Source: Rhyacichthys aspro
Lineage: Eukaryota > Chordata > Actinopteri > Gobiiformes > Rhyacichthyidae
Direction of reading: 5' to 3'
DNA: 64,000 nt
Assembly (NCBI GenBank): GCA_036850595.1
Contig: CM072168.1
Span: forward strand, 12,701,982-12,765,981
Under the pieces are notes generated by a model. It saw only the letters and a program-made list of their open reading frames with translations. It had not been told where the DNA came from and searched no databases. Every line of letters begins with the position of its first letter. The first letter of the stretch is position 1. The position numbers and the translations under genes were made by a program. This document shows positions 12,984 through 26,000 of this stretch, one piece after another.

Positions 12984-13924
12984 TTTATTTTTAACCTGTA
13001 GATGACTCTGAGTGTGTGCATTTAAGATCTGAAGACACATGAATAACAAAATAATACATGAAGAAAAATGAGGCATATGATGTTCAAATATCAATAAATG
13101 TCTTAGTGTTGGTGGTGAAATATTCCTTGTCTGAAGGGATTTGCAGAAATGGCAGCAGATTTTCCCGAAGATCAGATTCATGATGGTGTGAAACTCTATC
13201 TGCAAAACACACACTGACTAAGATTTTTTAAAACATTAATTGTTCATAGATGCATTACTTTGCTGTCCCTCTGATACACATCCAAGCAGACACACAATGC
13301 CCAGTGTCTCACCTCAGGGTAGCATCTGTTAGGTCAATAGTGTCATTTACAGAATAACACTTCATTCTTTCCACTGTGGGAGTGGGCAGGGCTCCTTTGG
13401 TTTCAGAGTCACTGTACTCCCTCTGGCCAATACACACGCACAGCCATATTCAATAGTATACACACCCAACTGTTATTTCTCTTAACTGAGAAATAAGGGA
13501 ATCCTCAGTCGGTGAGACGCATTAACACTCCTACTTTGCTTCACTGACCACAGGCAGGAGAAATGACAGATTTATCTTCTTTACCATTACTTTTAACTAC
13601 ATGCTGAATTAATACTCACCAGGAGGGTAAGGGAAGTTCACATTGCAGCGTGTATAGTGTCTGTCTTTGCCATTGCTAAGCCTCCTTGTTTGGCCTGTTG
13701 ACACTGACCAGACCTCAATCCAGATCAGCTGCTTGTTTATTGAACATTGGTTGTGGGCTTGACATTTCCCACAGTGCGGGGCGCATTAGTTTTAATATTC
13801 ACCACAGAGTCGAGTGAAAGGCTGCGTTCAGTCAAACAAACCGCCACAAGGATACTTTGTTACCAAGTTTGTAAGAGAGCACCACTTGAGCTGGAATGTA
13901 CCAATGAACGTCACGGCTTTCCAT
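12984..13924 (-). CDS. Candidate small spliced gene, unrecognised
   Basis: Proposed - strand exons are 13864-13924 (ATG with A at -3 and G at +4), 13620-13694 and 13313-13373. Their phases join (1, 1, 2), and the only open frame of the third exon is the one required. The pieces read MESRDVHWYIPAQ..., ...NGKDRHYTRCNVNFPYPP and VERMKCYSVNDTIDL. The donors of exons 2 and 3 are strong (GTGAGT, GTGAGA), while exon 1 is weaker. An acceptor at 13200 would add a terminal exon that stops at once in the required phase. An AATAAA at 12984-12989 with a GT-rich downstream region could end the transcript. An ISRE-like GAAAGTGAAAC lies just upstream (14010-14020). No family is recognised and chance assembly is possible. 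Confidence 0.25.
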
Positions 13925-14009
13925 TGTGACTCCACTACACTCGGTACTTAACGCAGGCAGCCACACAAGGTTTAAAGCTAATTTGCTGTTCACAGATAAA
14001 AATCTGTTT

Positions 14010-14020
14010 GAAAGTGAAAC
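14010..14020. promoter_or_regulatory. ISRE-like motif (GAAANNGAAAC)
   Basis: GAAAGTGAAAC matches the interferon-stimulated response element core. A match is expected by chance about once in a window this size. It is notable only because it sits about 90 nt upstream of the start codon of the candidate gene at 13.3-13.9 kb. Confidence 0.3.
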
Positions 14021-14099
14021 CTGCACAGCTTTTGTTTAGAAAGGTCATGAGGCTGAAACCGCCCACGGAAAACCAAGTCATGCACTTCCTGTTTTACAC

Positions 14100-17000
14100 G
14101 AATACGCGGTTTTGAAATGGAATGAAAAACGACTGAAAAGAGTTGCACTAGAATTTTTCAAGGACACAAATTTCCTGAGTACAATTGACCCAAGAAATCA
14201 ATCACGACAGATTATAACCTCAGACAAAGCCACAATGATGTATCTTAGAAGACAAACAATATGATACTATTTATTTGGTCAGTTTGACGAATGATGTGAA
14301 ATTTTGATTTAGAAGCATTTTAAGACAGGGTCAGTGATTTGTAAAAAAAAAACAAAAAAAAAAACAACCAACATGCATGCATGAAAAATGAATTAGGAAA
14401 TGGCTGACAACAAAAATTTGAGTTGACATACTTCCTGGAATGTTAAAACATCAAAAATGGATTGCAGTTTAAACATTTTCAGTGTTACTAAACTTGGAAA
14501 TGCAATCTTTTGTCCACTTTTTGTGGTCTTCCAAACAGGAATGCCTCCACTCTGCACAGGCAACTGGATAATGACCCCTGACACCCCCCAATTACGAATC
14601 AAGTCAGCAAGTCCAACTCTATTTCTCAGTGAAGCCACTGACAAGCCTTCTACAAGTGACTGTCATCGCCTCGCGTCACGATTGCAACGTTAGCTGCATA
14701 TCTGTCTTTTTAAACCCTGCTTGTAATGTGAGTTGCAACAGTATTAGTTAAGCCTGTCCACCCATTTCTGGTCATGGGTGATTGTTCAGACGGTGGGAGG
14801 ATGAGACGTTAGCTGTAGTGGAGGTAGGTGTTACGTATGTCTGACCTCAGACGTGTGGTGTATTTCTGGTAATCCTTGGAGAAGAGCAGAAAGCCAGGAA
14901 ACTGGCAGTTGTTGTTGTGTGTGTAAGGATTTATCTTTGACTGGTTGTGGTAAAAATATTTTTATGAACACCCCTCTACGCTGATCTCTTTTTGTGTGTT
15001 GTTATTGCAGATTATTGCGTGGGTGACAAGCAAATATTTGTTAGAAGGCACAAAATAAAAGATTTAATCATCCCAAGATTCCTCTGCTTTTCCAAGGTGT
15101 GGTCATACACTCTGACTCTCTGATTCATAAACCACACAGACTTTAAATCAAACCACCACAGAAATAAAATGTATATGCTGATACACAGATGATCCCTAGT
15201 GTTTCACGTAGCCAGAGTGGCTCACATGTCATGTGAGGACACATCCTTTGTATTCTATATTTTAACATCTTGAAATACTTTTCATTGTTTTACCAAAGCC
15301 AGTGTTTTCTTGATTTGTACCACCAATCATATGCCCTGGCTAATGTCCTTGATGTTTGACTGAAGTGAATGTGACAGTAAATAGCACTGGAGTGGGTCTG
15401 GCTCTAGCTGCTTTGGAATTTAATGCAAAAGTATGGGGCAGGTTCGTAAGGCCTTGGTTCCACTGACTCAAGGTCAGTAAACATACTGCCTTGCTAGGTC
15501 AATCATTTTTCAGAGTTTGTGTTTTTATAATGGTCCACAGGTAAATCAGTGCTCCCTTTCATAAGATTTTCAGATGAATAAACAACCATGCAAATGCATA
15601 GTAATCCAATGTTACCCTTTATCTGAGGGCATCTGATTGACTGTTGCCTGCCGCTTACAAGGCCAACAACTTTAAAAAATATTTTTCAGAGATTGTCTTT
15701 CAAATTAAACGGAACATACTGAAGACTGACTGATAAACTGTGATGTATCGTGTCTGTGATGTCAGGACTAAATATATTTCTGGGGTACTTTTCTGCTGAG
15801 TAGAATTAGCAGCATCATCTACAGTTATTTTTGTCACATTCTTAATTTTTAAACCTAATCTAATGGGAGGCTTTAGAAAATAGGCTACTACACATATTTA
15901 ATTCAGCTCTGTACAGAAATATGAAACATAAAATCATCTGGCCCTTTGCCTAATAACAAATAGAACTACTTTTTACTATTTTCTTATAAACCAGTAGGAC
16001 AGTGCTTCTTGAGCATCTTGATGTGGAATGTTTTAGAAAGCAATAACACTCTCATTACTAATCAAAACACACAAAACCTCCAGATAAACAAAACATAGCA
16101 ACACTTTAATAACCCAGCGGAATTGCTGCTTGAAGGGAATAGACTGTTTAAAAGATGTGTAAAATGATATACACCTAATCTGTGCAAGTGTCCAATTCTC
16201 TCTCATTTTTTCCCACCCTCTATTCATATAAATATAGCATTTAGGAACCTAATTACGTAAACATAACAGAGAGATAGAAAGAGTCTGATGAGCAGTGAAT
16301 TCAGTCTTAAAGCAATCTTAAATATTTGCATAATGTATTAAATCTACTATGTTATCACAGAAAATATACATCACAATTATGCTGTAACATGCTGATTTAT
16401 TGCATGAGAGAAGTCCAGTGAAATAAAGCTCTTTGTGCAGAGTCTCTTGGACTGACAGAGTCTCAGGAGACCTGTTTTGGTAGGAAGACCATAATTGCGT
16501 TGAATTGGTCATTGTGCAAACATTGCCCATACAGTATGCTGAGAAAGCAATATGTGCAGTGCATTTGAATGTGTTCTGCAATCCTCTGACTTGATGAGGT
16601 GGGCCCATCGAGCCAAAGCATTGCTGAGAGCTCAGACTCACCAGAGAGGATCCTAGTGAGACAGCGAGCAACCACAGGTTTGGTCAGGACATGGTCAAGC
16701 TTGGGTCAGGCCAGGGTCTTTAGGGAATGGCTATATTAAGTCACTGAGTTTGTTTCAGGGAATGTTTCTGGAGGAGTTGACCTGTGTTTTTGGGTTCAGT
16801 GGACTGTAAGCTGTTTGTGTTTTTTTTTTTTTCCCATTGCTACTGAATATAGTTATTCTAAACTGTAGTAAACTCACAAATCAATTTTGATTTAGCAACT
16901 GTTGGAAATGTTTTCAAGCTTCTGTCCAAAAACATTTGCTCAGTCTTGAGATCCATCTTTGACATGCTAACAAACTAACTGCATGTTGTACCTGAACAAG

Positions 17001-20000
17001 GTGTATGCTTCATGGCCACATGAGGCCCGTGAGATTTTCCTAGACTTTCTTCCCAGACCTGCTGCAGGACACTTGAGTGCAGTAAGTAATATGCCAATCC
17101 ATTCATGACGCAGACCTCCAGTGTTGTTCAACCGTTACATTACACACTATCAATCTGTCACCGTCACTGCTCTGTTACTGTAAGCTTTCTTCCACTCCAA
17201 ACAAGCCTTTAATTATCCTCCTAGTCGACTCCCACTGGACCACATACTGTACGCTCGCTGGTCATGCTGCACTGTAGGTCCATTCCCAAGTGGCCATGAC
17301 TTGGAACAACCTATAGAAGCCTCCACAAAACAGATTAACACCCTAAGTAACAAGCTGACAGTAGTTTTGGTAAGGATATGAGAAACATGGTCAGCAAACA
17401 AAAGCAAACAACTCTCTGTCTTTTTCTCTCTATCGGCTCAAAGTCGGGTGGGAATCGACACTGGTCCTGAAATGATTAGTGGTTGGAGTCATTTTCATCC
17501 CACTGCATGTGAGTTTGTTTGTGCCTATGTATAAGCAATAAACTAGACAAGGGGCACCGGTGTAACCATTTGGTGGGTGGAAGAAAACTTAAAAAGCAAA
17601 TGATGATGACATTGAATTTAGTTCCTGAGCTGTTATTTTGGAATGAGGCTATCAACACTGTGACATGACGCCCTGTCGCAGCATGTCTTCTTGTGATGTT
17701 ATTTAAGTCATTCTGGTTTCATGAACCCGGCAGCCTTTCACCTCAGCCTCACCCTGGCATCTGCATCTTTTAGGCAGCTGCAGTACTTTTAATGGAGCCA
17801 TACAGACAGTGAGTCATCCATTAGAGTTAAATGGATGCACTGATTGAGCTGTGGTCATAGCGTTGTTGATTACACTGTGTTATTCACTGCTGGAATGTAT
17901 GTAGATTTCAGTTTGGGCAAATGTCATCTTATACTAAATAAAGCTGCATGTTCCTAGAAAAAAAAGATCTGTTTGTGGAAATGAACAAGGATGAAATTCA
18001 TGTTTGACTTTATGAGCTTCAAATCTTTACGGCTTGAATTTGAGCCCACACTTGTGGCTACATTGGTCACTTTAAAAGGCGTTTCTATGGCTGCAATTAC
18101 ATTCATATTAAAGGAAAGATTAATGTTTGATTTCCTATGGCCACTTTTTACATTTCCCATGGATTTGCAGCTCTGTAAAACTGTGTCATGGATGGAGTGA
18201 GCATTGAAGCCACATCCAAAATCCTAATGTGACTGGGCTTGAACAGATAGACATATAATATCTGACAGTGATGCATTTCTTGAGAATGTCACCAAGTAAT
18301 GAATTATCCAATAAATCTTGATTAAAAGTGTAATATCTGTGCTCTGATCCCAGTGTGTCTGGGAGGAACACAAGGCCTTTGTAATTCTAACTGCAGAGCA
18401 GAGACCACACAGGAAACAAGTGAAGATGATCTGCCAAACACTAATGCATACCTCTGCTTTTCTGGCATCTGTCCCATCTGACTCCTGATTAGATTGCTTC
18501 CTCCAGCTATATGTTACAACAGATAGCAAATTTGTGTGCACACGCCAGCTGCTGAGTGCACGAGAAATGTGTGGGAATGTTAGGAACATGTGTTAAAAGC
18601 ACTGTTGTCAGCGCTATCGACCAACACTTGAGGAGCGCCTTTGCTGCCCTTTTTGTGGATCCAATTTTCCCTTAGGAAGCCAAGTGACTCAGTTGTGGTT
18701 CAACATTGTTTGCCAGGGCATATGATGTGTGTGTCCAGGCGTGTGTAGGTCCATTTGTGTGTGCACATTTTTAGGTGATTATGGGAATGGCATACTTTCC
18801 CAGGTCAGTCCTGGAATACAACTGTGTAGGAAATGTTTTATGACACTCGGTACAGACATCACAGTTCTACGCCCTGAATGTAAAGTCTAAGAGGATCACA
18901 GAAGGGTGCTATCATAACAACAAGGCACCCAGACACGACAGCAGTCTGTAGGGTTTGTCCCCTGGACGCAGAAAAAGCAAAGTGTATTTTTAAGGCCAAA
19001 GTCAGCAACACAGGACTTGATACACTATTGTGCAGTGTACCGGCATCAAGCAGAAAATCCAGCTTTTGTTTTGTGCTGTAGATTTTTGTCATCAATCCTG
19101 TACAGTGCAAATCGAAAAATACAAATAAAAAATAAAACAAATGTCCGGCTTTTTCAAGAAATGTAATCTTGGATCTACCTTTGATGTGCTAAATAATCCC
19201 AGTGCGGGCTCATCTATGAGATTCAAAGATTAGTTTGTGACCAGAACATTAATAACATTAAAGAAACCAAAAAGAAAATGGCTTCAGGAAGCTGTGTACA
19301 TTAAAAACCTGTCTTTTATTTTTAGCCTTGAAAACAATTGTTTTAGTATCTGATGGAGTAATAATGCATTTATACTGGATAAGTTGGGAAATGGAGTACA
19401 ACCAGTGCTAATTATATATTATATATTCACATTATTTTACACGGTGAGGAAATTAAAATGGCCTTTTGTTCCTTTTGTTGTTTTCTGGAATAGTGAAAAA
19501 ATGGTGGTGATTTCCAACACATCAGGATGCTTTATGCTTTTTAAACCAGTATTAATTTTCTCCAGAGCTCTATGGCTGTGTGATTGTCAGGGTGTATCTC
19601 TAGGAGACTCTAATAGTTTATAATATTTTTCAGTTTTGCTGTGTGTATTTGCGTGTTATGCAGAACTGTGCAATATGTGAGTGACCTCATTCAGACTGTG
19701 AACCGCCCTCTGGGAATCCCCCAACTCCAAACTGTTTGTAGGGCCCTGCATCCACGCATGTGTTTGTTGCTGTGCCACAAGCTGAGGTAATGACTGTCCT
19801 CTCTGGGGACAGCTCATCCTTTAGTGCAGGGTGGTCCCAGGACTGAGCAGTGACAATTGAAAGAGATGGACAACCAGTAGGGAGAAATAACATTTAGTGC
19901 TGCAGCAGTGAGACTTCAAACAGGCAATATGTTGACGTTAGCTCATAGGTACTCATGGAGAAGCTCAGTTGTGATAGTTTTTACAGCTGTGAGACCTGGC

Positions 20001-23000
20001 AACTGTAAGCCTTTTAGTTTACTCAAATAACTCTTTTTTGATCTCACTGGAGTCCATTTATCACATACACATGAGCGAGCCTATCAGCAGCAAACGGATG
20101 TTCAGAATAAAAAGGTAGCAGCCTGAGTGGTCAGTGTGACTCATCTAGGTTCAAGAACAACAGCGTAGTGATGCTAGTGAGCAGACAGGAAAGGATCGGT
20201 ATCCCTTGTTCCACTGGGAGCTGTGTGGGTGTCATGTGTGCCAAACATGTGTTTGTGTTGTGCACTTTGGGTGTAATGTGGGCAAACGTTTTCCCACTTT
20301 GAAGCCCTGGGAAAGAAAACCCTGTTTCTTCTGCACCTGCCCCCTTCTTCCTCTCTACAGCTGGACCTGACCTTACTCCATTAATACTTTCCTTCCTTCT
20401 GTAGAGTTCCAGTGCACAGATGAACTTACACCTATGTTTGTAGCACAAAACTATCTAGAGTCTCAAAGTAGGCAGTTTGTTACATCCTTCCAAGATGACA
20501 CACAGGCAAATTTGATCCCCCACCAGTGTCATTGTCAACTATGACCCAAAGACTGTGTCGTGGTTAAGGGAAACCACCTCACACTGAGATTCACAGGATG
20601 CATTTCAACAAAGAATTCAACATTTACAGGCAACTGACAGGAAGATGGTCAGACCGTTAAAAATAATGATTTATTAAATTTGTCAGCACAGCAAACAGCA
20701 AACTACAATAAACATTGTATAAATCAGACAGGGTCATAAACAGAGAATACAGACTATACACAACTTGCTACACAACCGGTCAACCAAGCAGACAAATTTG
20801 GATCTACATCTAAGACAATCCCGCTTGGGCTTGTTTGTATAAAGTCACGCTACCACACGTGCTTTGGCACCAAATCTGGTTTCCATCTGTCCAAAATTAT
20901 AATTACATTGTAATGATAATTATAATTTGTCCAACAACCCACACCCTCTGTGATTAGACCAGATTGGGAAAAACATACCAGAAATCCCCTTAAACAGTGG
21001 ACAACATTGGATAACTCTGGGGAGTAGCCTCATAAGACAGACTCCCTGACATGCAGGAGATGCAAGTGAGATGTACACAGTGTCAGACAGGCCTTTATCA
21101 GCACAGATTGAGTGAACTATCTGAAATGTGCTGCCAGTTTTCTGTTTTTATTTAGATAACTCACATGAATACCTTCCTTGTCCCTCAGCAGCTGTGTTGT
21201 CCATACAACCTGGAGAACTACTCAATACAAAGGTTTAGATTTTGCAAAATGCACATACTTTAATTTGTTCTAGAGAATCTAAGAATCAACTACGATGAGG
21301 TCAATCATAGAAATGAATATGTCTGTTGTCTTTTATCAAAATATTTTCTCAGTCTTTGAACATATAGTAATTTGTTTACAGATGTAATACTCTGTCTTTT
21401 CTTTAATCTACAAAACAAATATAACTGTTAGACGACATCAGCAGGGGCCCGTGACATGACTTCATATCAGTGTGAGGGGATTTCTGGGACCCCACAATAA
21501 GAACACCACCCTCTATTCTTTCTGTTCTCTTTGTCAGGTGGAAACCTTCTTAATTCCAGGGAAGCAATGTAACTGGGCACAGATTTCTAGTCTGTACAGT
21601 ATGTATCTGTCCAAGGCTCAAATGCATAAACCGCAGATGTGTTTCATTATGACTTTCTTGTGAAATCTGATTCGTTTTTTACATCTTCTAACACCAGCTG
21701 ATTACTCCAGCTATAGATACAGTTTATCACACATGGTATTGATTATAGGCTTATAAAAATGAGCAGCAAACATATTGTATCTGGATACAGCTCTACTCCA
21801 GTCACACACTGATTGAATTAAAAAACCCAAATATGGCCTTAAGAGTCATGATGTTGACCTTACAATAAGCTAAAAGAACATCATGTCGATACCCAAAGAT
21901 GACATGAGTCACATGTGCATGCAGTCGGAAACATGACACCCAACATTCAATGATTAATGTCATAATCAAAAACAACTCCCAAAAAACTAATGGAGGTACA
22001 TTTGACCCAGTTGGCAGTTTTACAACAATACAAATGCATCTAAAACATATTTGTCTTATTAAAGAAAACTCAATTGCGTGTGTACATCAGGAGATCATAA
22101 GCCTGCTGGTATTTTCTGTTGCATTGATTGAGAATGTCTTCAAGAAAGTCCCTGTCGCAGTCAGGGAAGTGGCTCATCAGTTTCATTAAGGACCATTCAA
22201 AGTCTGGCATTAAAGCTGGAAGAAAAAAAGATGACAGAATGACTGAATCCCTATTTGGAAATGACCTATTGTTTTGCTTCTCCCTGACACAAGCTGTTCC
22301 AGGTCTGGGACTGGGACAAACAAATTAGGTAGGAGGAGTCACAATCGTATGTACGCCACTCCAAACCAATTATGAAACTGTGTGGCAGTGTTAAATGGCT
22401 CTGGGCCAAATGTCTGTCAGACTTCATTACTTCCAAAGAAATGTCTGAATGGCAGCATCCAAAAAACACAATGTTTGTTTGTTTGTTTGTGATACATGGC
22501 GCACCCCAAATTTTTGTCTTTTTGGCTCTATTCCCAGTTTCACATTGCCTTCAGCTGCACGTTGGGCATTCAAAAGTGGAATGGTAAGGGGAAAGCTGAA
22601 AAAGTGCCAAAAATAACAGATAAATAACTTGGTCAAGAGCTGAAAATAGGTTTGTTTCAGTGTTTTTCTCAAGTTACTTCAGGTGAGGAAATACCAAAAA
22701 TTACCATGGTCTCAATATGATATCGTCTTCTTAGTTATTGTGATCATTATCTCATACTTGTCTTTTAGATTTCTGCAGTATTGTACAACACCACTGGTAA
22801 TATTTCTTGACTGTTCCACTGAATGATAATCGTCTGAGTATTTTTAGACCTTAGGCTATTTTCCCACAAGCTGCATAGCCTGAAGCTATGGCATCACTAC
22901 AAATTATAATGCATACCTTTTTTAAAGCATCCTGTATAAAGCCTTTGATTCATCACAGACTAAACAGTCAATCACACAAAGAATGAGGCGGGCCTCTGGT
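14100..23000. other. Intergenic, no gene seen
   Basis: About 9 kb between the 13.9 kb candidate and the 3' end of epsti1. Only short AT-rich open frames are present. A small hairpin (about 20893-20927) flanked by TGTCCA direct repeats is the only structure noted. In mammals FAM216B lies between TNFSF11 and EPSTI1, but I could not find it here. Confidence 0.45.
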
Positions 23001-23083
23001 GTCACAGATCTGGTTTAGTTTTGGTTAACCAGCACTGAGCCATTCTATGAGAAAGCGTGAGAAAAAGTCAAGTGCAGTCTTAA

Positions 23084-26000
23084 TTATGGATTCATGTTTA
23101 GCTCACCATCTTCAGCTGTGTGTCCAGAGCAGCTTGCTCCTGGATCTGACTGGAGGTGAGTGGATGACTGCTGAGATTGGAGCAAGTGAGATCCACAAGA
23201 AGCTGAAGAGACATGCTCTACATTCACAGATCTGCTTTTACTCTCTAATCTGTCCAGAAAGGCTGAGTTCACCCTGTTAAAACAGAGTCAAGCATGACCA
23301 AACCAAAGATGATATTTAGTACTTACATGCTGGCAGACTCCAAATTAAATTGAGGTGAGATTTGTCAGACAGCTTTAAAGAGTCAAATAATGTGCTAATA
23401 ACATAACATAATGTAACATAACATAATGTAACATAACATAATGTAACGTAACATAACACAAGTTTAATAAGTAAACTGAAAATCACAAAACAGCTTCCCA
23501 ACCTCAGCCTTCTGGGCATTAAACACTTGGCAGTATAATGTGTCACATTAAATACAAATCTCAGACCTATTTTTTTAACTTATATTAATAGTTTTATTTT
23601 ATGAATTCATGACTCTGATATAAAGATGAGAACTATCTCTAGATACTTAAAGGTATGATTAGATGGCTCGTGCTAAGATATTTACTTTCCACTTAAACTT
23701 AGTGCAATATTATTACATAAGTATATCTACCCCACTTAATATAAAATGTGCATGCACATACCTCTTGTGCTCTAGTTGTAATGCTTCCAAATTCTGTTCC
23801 ACTTTGAGTGAACCATGCTGACAAAAGAAGAAAGTCTTAATATTAATGTCCATTTACTATACAAGTATAGTTGACAATGCAAAGAAGCTTACAAAGAACT
23901 GACAAAAGTCTATATTATCAGTATCCACCATTTGGGCTATAATCAAGTCATAGTTTTAATATACTGTAAAGATTGCAGGTGTTATTCTACATGACAGGAG
24001 TCACCAATTGTCCTGAAATTGTCCTCATTCTTAAATGTAGACAGAATAAGTCACAAACAGCACTTCAGTTTTACTTGTTTTAGTGTTGCACAATCATCGG
24101 CTATGAGAACTCCTAGTAGGCAAAGATGCTTAAACTGCTCACTGATTTGCAGATGTAAATATCTGTACAGAGGATTAAAGGTTGTCATTCCAACTAAATC
24201 TCCTCTCACCTCACCTCAATTTCAGCTGTTTTTCAGTCATTTTAATATTTATGTTTCAACTGCCAGTTGATAATCACTGCTTTATGTTTTCACCATGGTT
24301 CTCTTTCAACCTTCGTTTAGGTATCTCACTACTGGAGTCAACTTGAGCCTGTCTCAAGTGAGCCTGACTTAATGGAGCCTGGTTTAATGGAGCTTGGCTC
24401 AAGTGAACCTGACAACTCACTGCCCAATGGCGTAAATTAACAGATGTAAATTAGATCAAGAGCTAAATGGGCTCAATTTCAGTCGTCTTTGAGTTATTTT
24501 AATAGCTATATTTTTGTTTCAATTCTACCTATTTTTCCCCTAATGTTTTCTGATTTTGATTATGTGTTGGGGGGCCGGAAGGAAAGCTATGTGGCCCCCA
24601 GGCCACCAGTTGATGATCTCTGCTATATGATGTAATTCTGAATCTGGTAGACTGGAGGCAAAATGCTCGCCTTCACTCCCCTTTTATTAAATTGCAGGTT
24701 TTGGGTTATAAATCGGAGAATAAAGTAACATTTTCCAGTCGATTTCATCTCCAGGTCAGCGAGTTGCTTTTTAACAACACTGTGGGAAGAAGAAGCAGGG
24801 AAGCACAGCCCACCTGCGGCAGCTTAACAGAAAATCTCCCATTTACACAATACACACACAACACACAAGAGAGATCAGCGGGTCTTATGGAGCCATTACT
24901 GAAAGAACAACAGATCCCAACGTCCTGCTCAGAACCACATCAAGAGGTCTGACTTTTGTTGCCCCTTGGCCGCAAAGCTTTCATCTCCTCAACTGGGACG
25001 TCTGACTGAGGGAAGGCTCAGTCCCAGAATAAGAGATGAGACGGAAGAGAGGAGAAGAAAATAAAAAGAGAGGAAAGGCACTTGACATGTGTCTGTATAG
25101 ACAGACTGAATGGCTATAGAGAAACCAAGCCATGATACAGTCAGTCTTTTTTTTGTCTGTAACCACTGGAAGCTGTTCACCTCTCAGTCTGTTACTGTGT
25201 GTCCTGCCCTTAAACAAGAACATTTTGATGAGATTTCTCCAGGAAATAAAAAAATATTATAGTCTTCCCAATTTTACATCAGAAACCATTGTATTGTGAT
25301 CTTTTCAAAAAGTAGCAATCTGACTCATTGGACTGTTGTCAATCTGCTCAATGTGTGTTCATCATCTTCAATTATTGAGGAATTACAACCAGACTGAGAA
25401 TAGCAAGAATAGCTTTTCTTTTCTAGCAAGGCTGGCTTACCTTATAGAACTTTTAGTTATCTGCAGTGACACCTTCTTGCCAACCTCTTAAAGGCAGCCA
25501 AGCAAAAAGAAGTCAATATAATATAATCAGTCTAAGCAAGTGTAAAAAAGGTGTAAAAAAGTGTAAAAAAAAAATAATGGTGGCTTACATACTTAAGCTT
25601 TCTTTTTCTTTAAGATAGCTCTAGGAAATGTTGAAAATAAATCAAAATCTACATGATCAAATCCTTTCCCCAATGAGGTCACCATCTGTTGAGAGAAAAA
25701 GGACTCCAAGGAGAAAAGCCCAAAAAGCAAACATTTCCCATGTCCAGTGAGGAAGTTGTGTGTGCACTTTTAACAGCACTGTCCACACTACGCACTGAAA
25801 CAACACAGAGCTGTATGGAGTGTGGCCACAGGCCACTTCCTGGATCATCTTGTAAATATCAGTAAGGCGGTTAACACCATTAGCACTATGTCCCAATAAC
25901 ATACACAAACTGTCAACACACACTCATAAATATTTTAAAGCTAAGAATACATTTCATTGTTTAATTTAGTTGTTTACAACAGCCAAAGAAGTGCTAGTGT

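Noticed and set aside
12689..13021. 110-codon - strand frame
   Set aside because: It begins around a likely poly(A) signal and has no matching splice phase with the candidate exons upstream and no recognisable domain.
24692..24952. 86-codon + strand frame inside an epsti1 intron
   Set aside because: No homology and no splice or promoter context; the composition is typical of intron.
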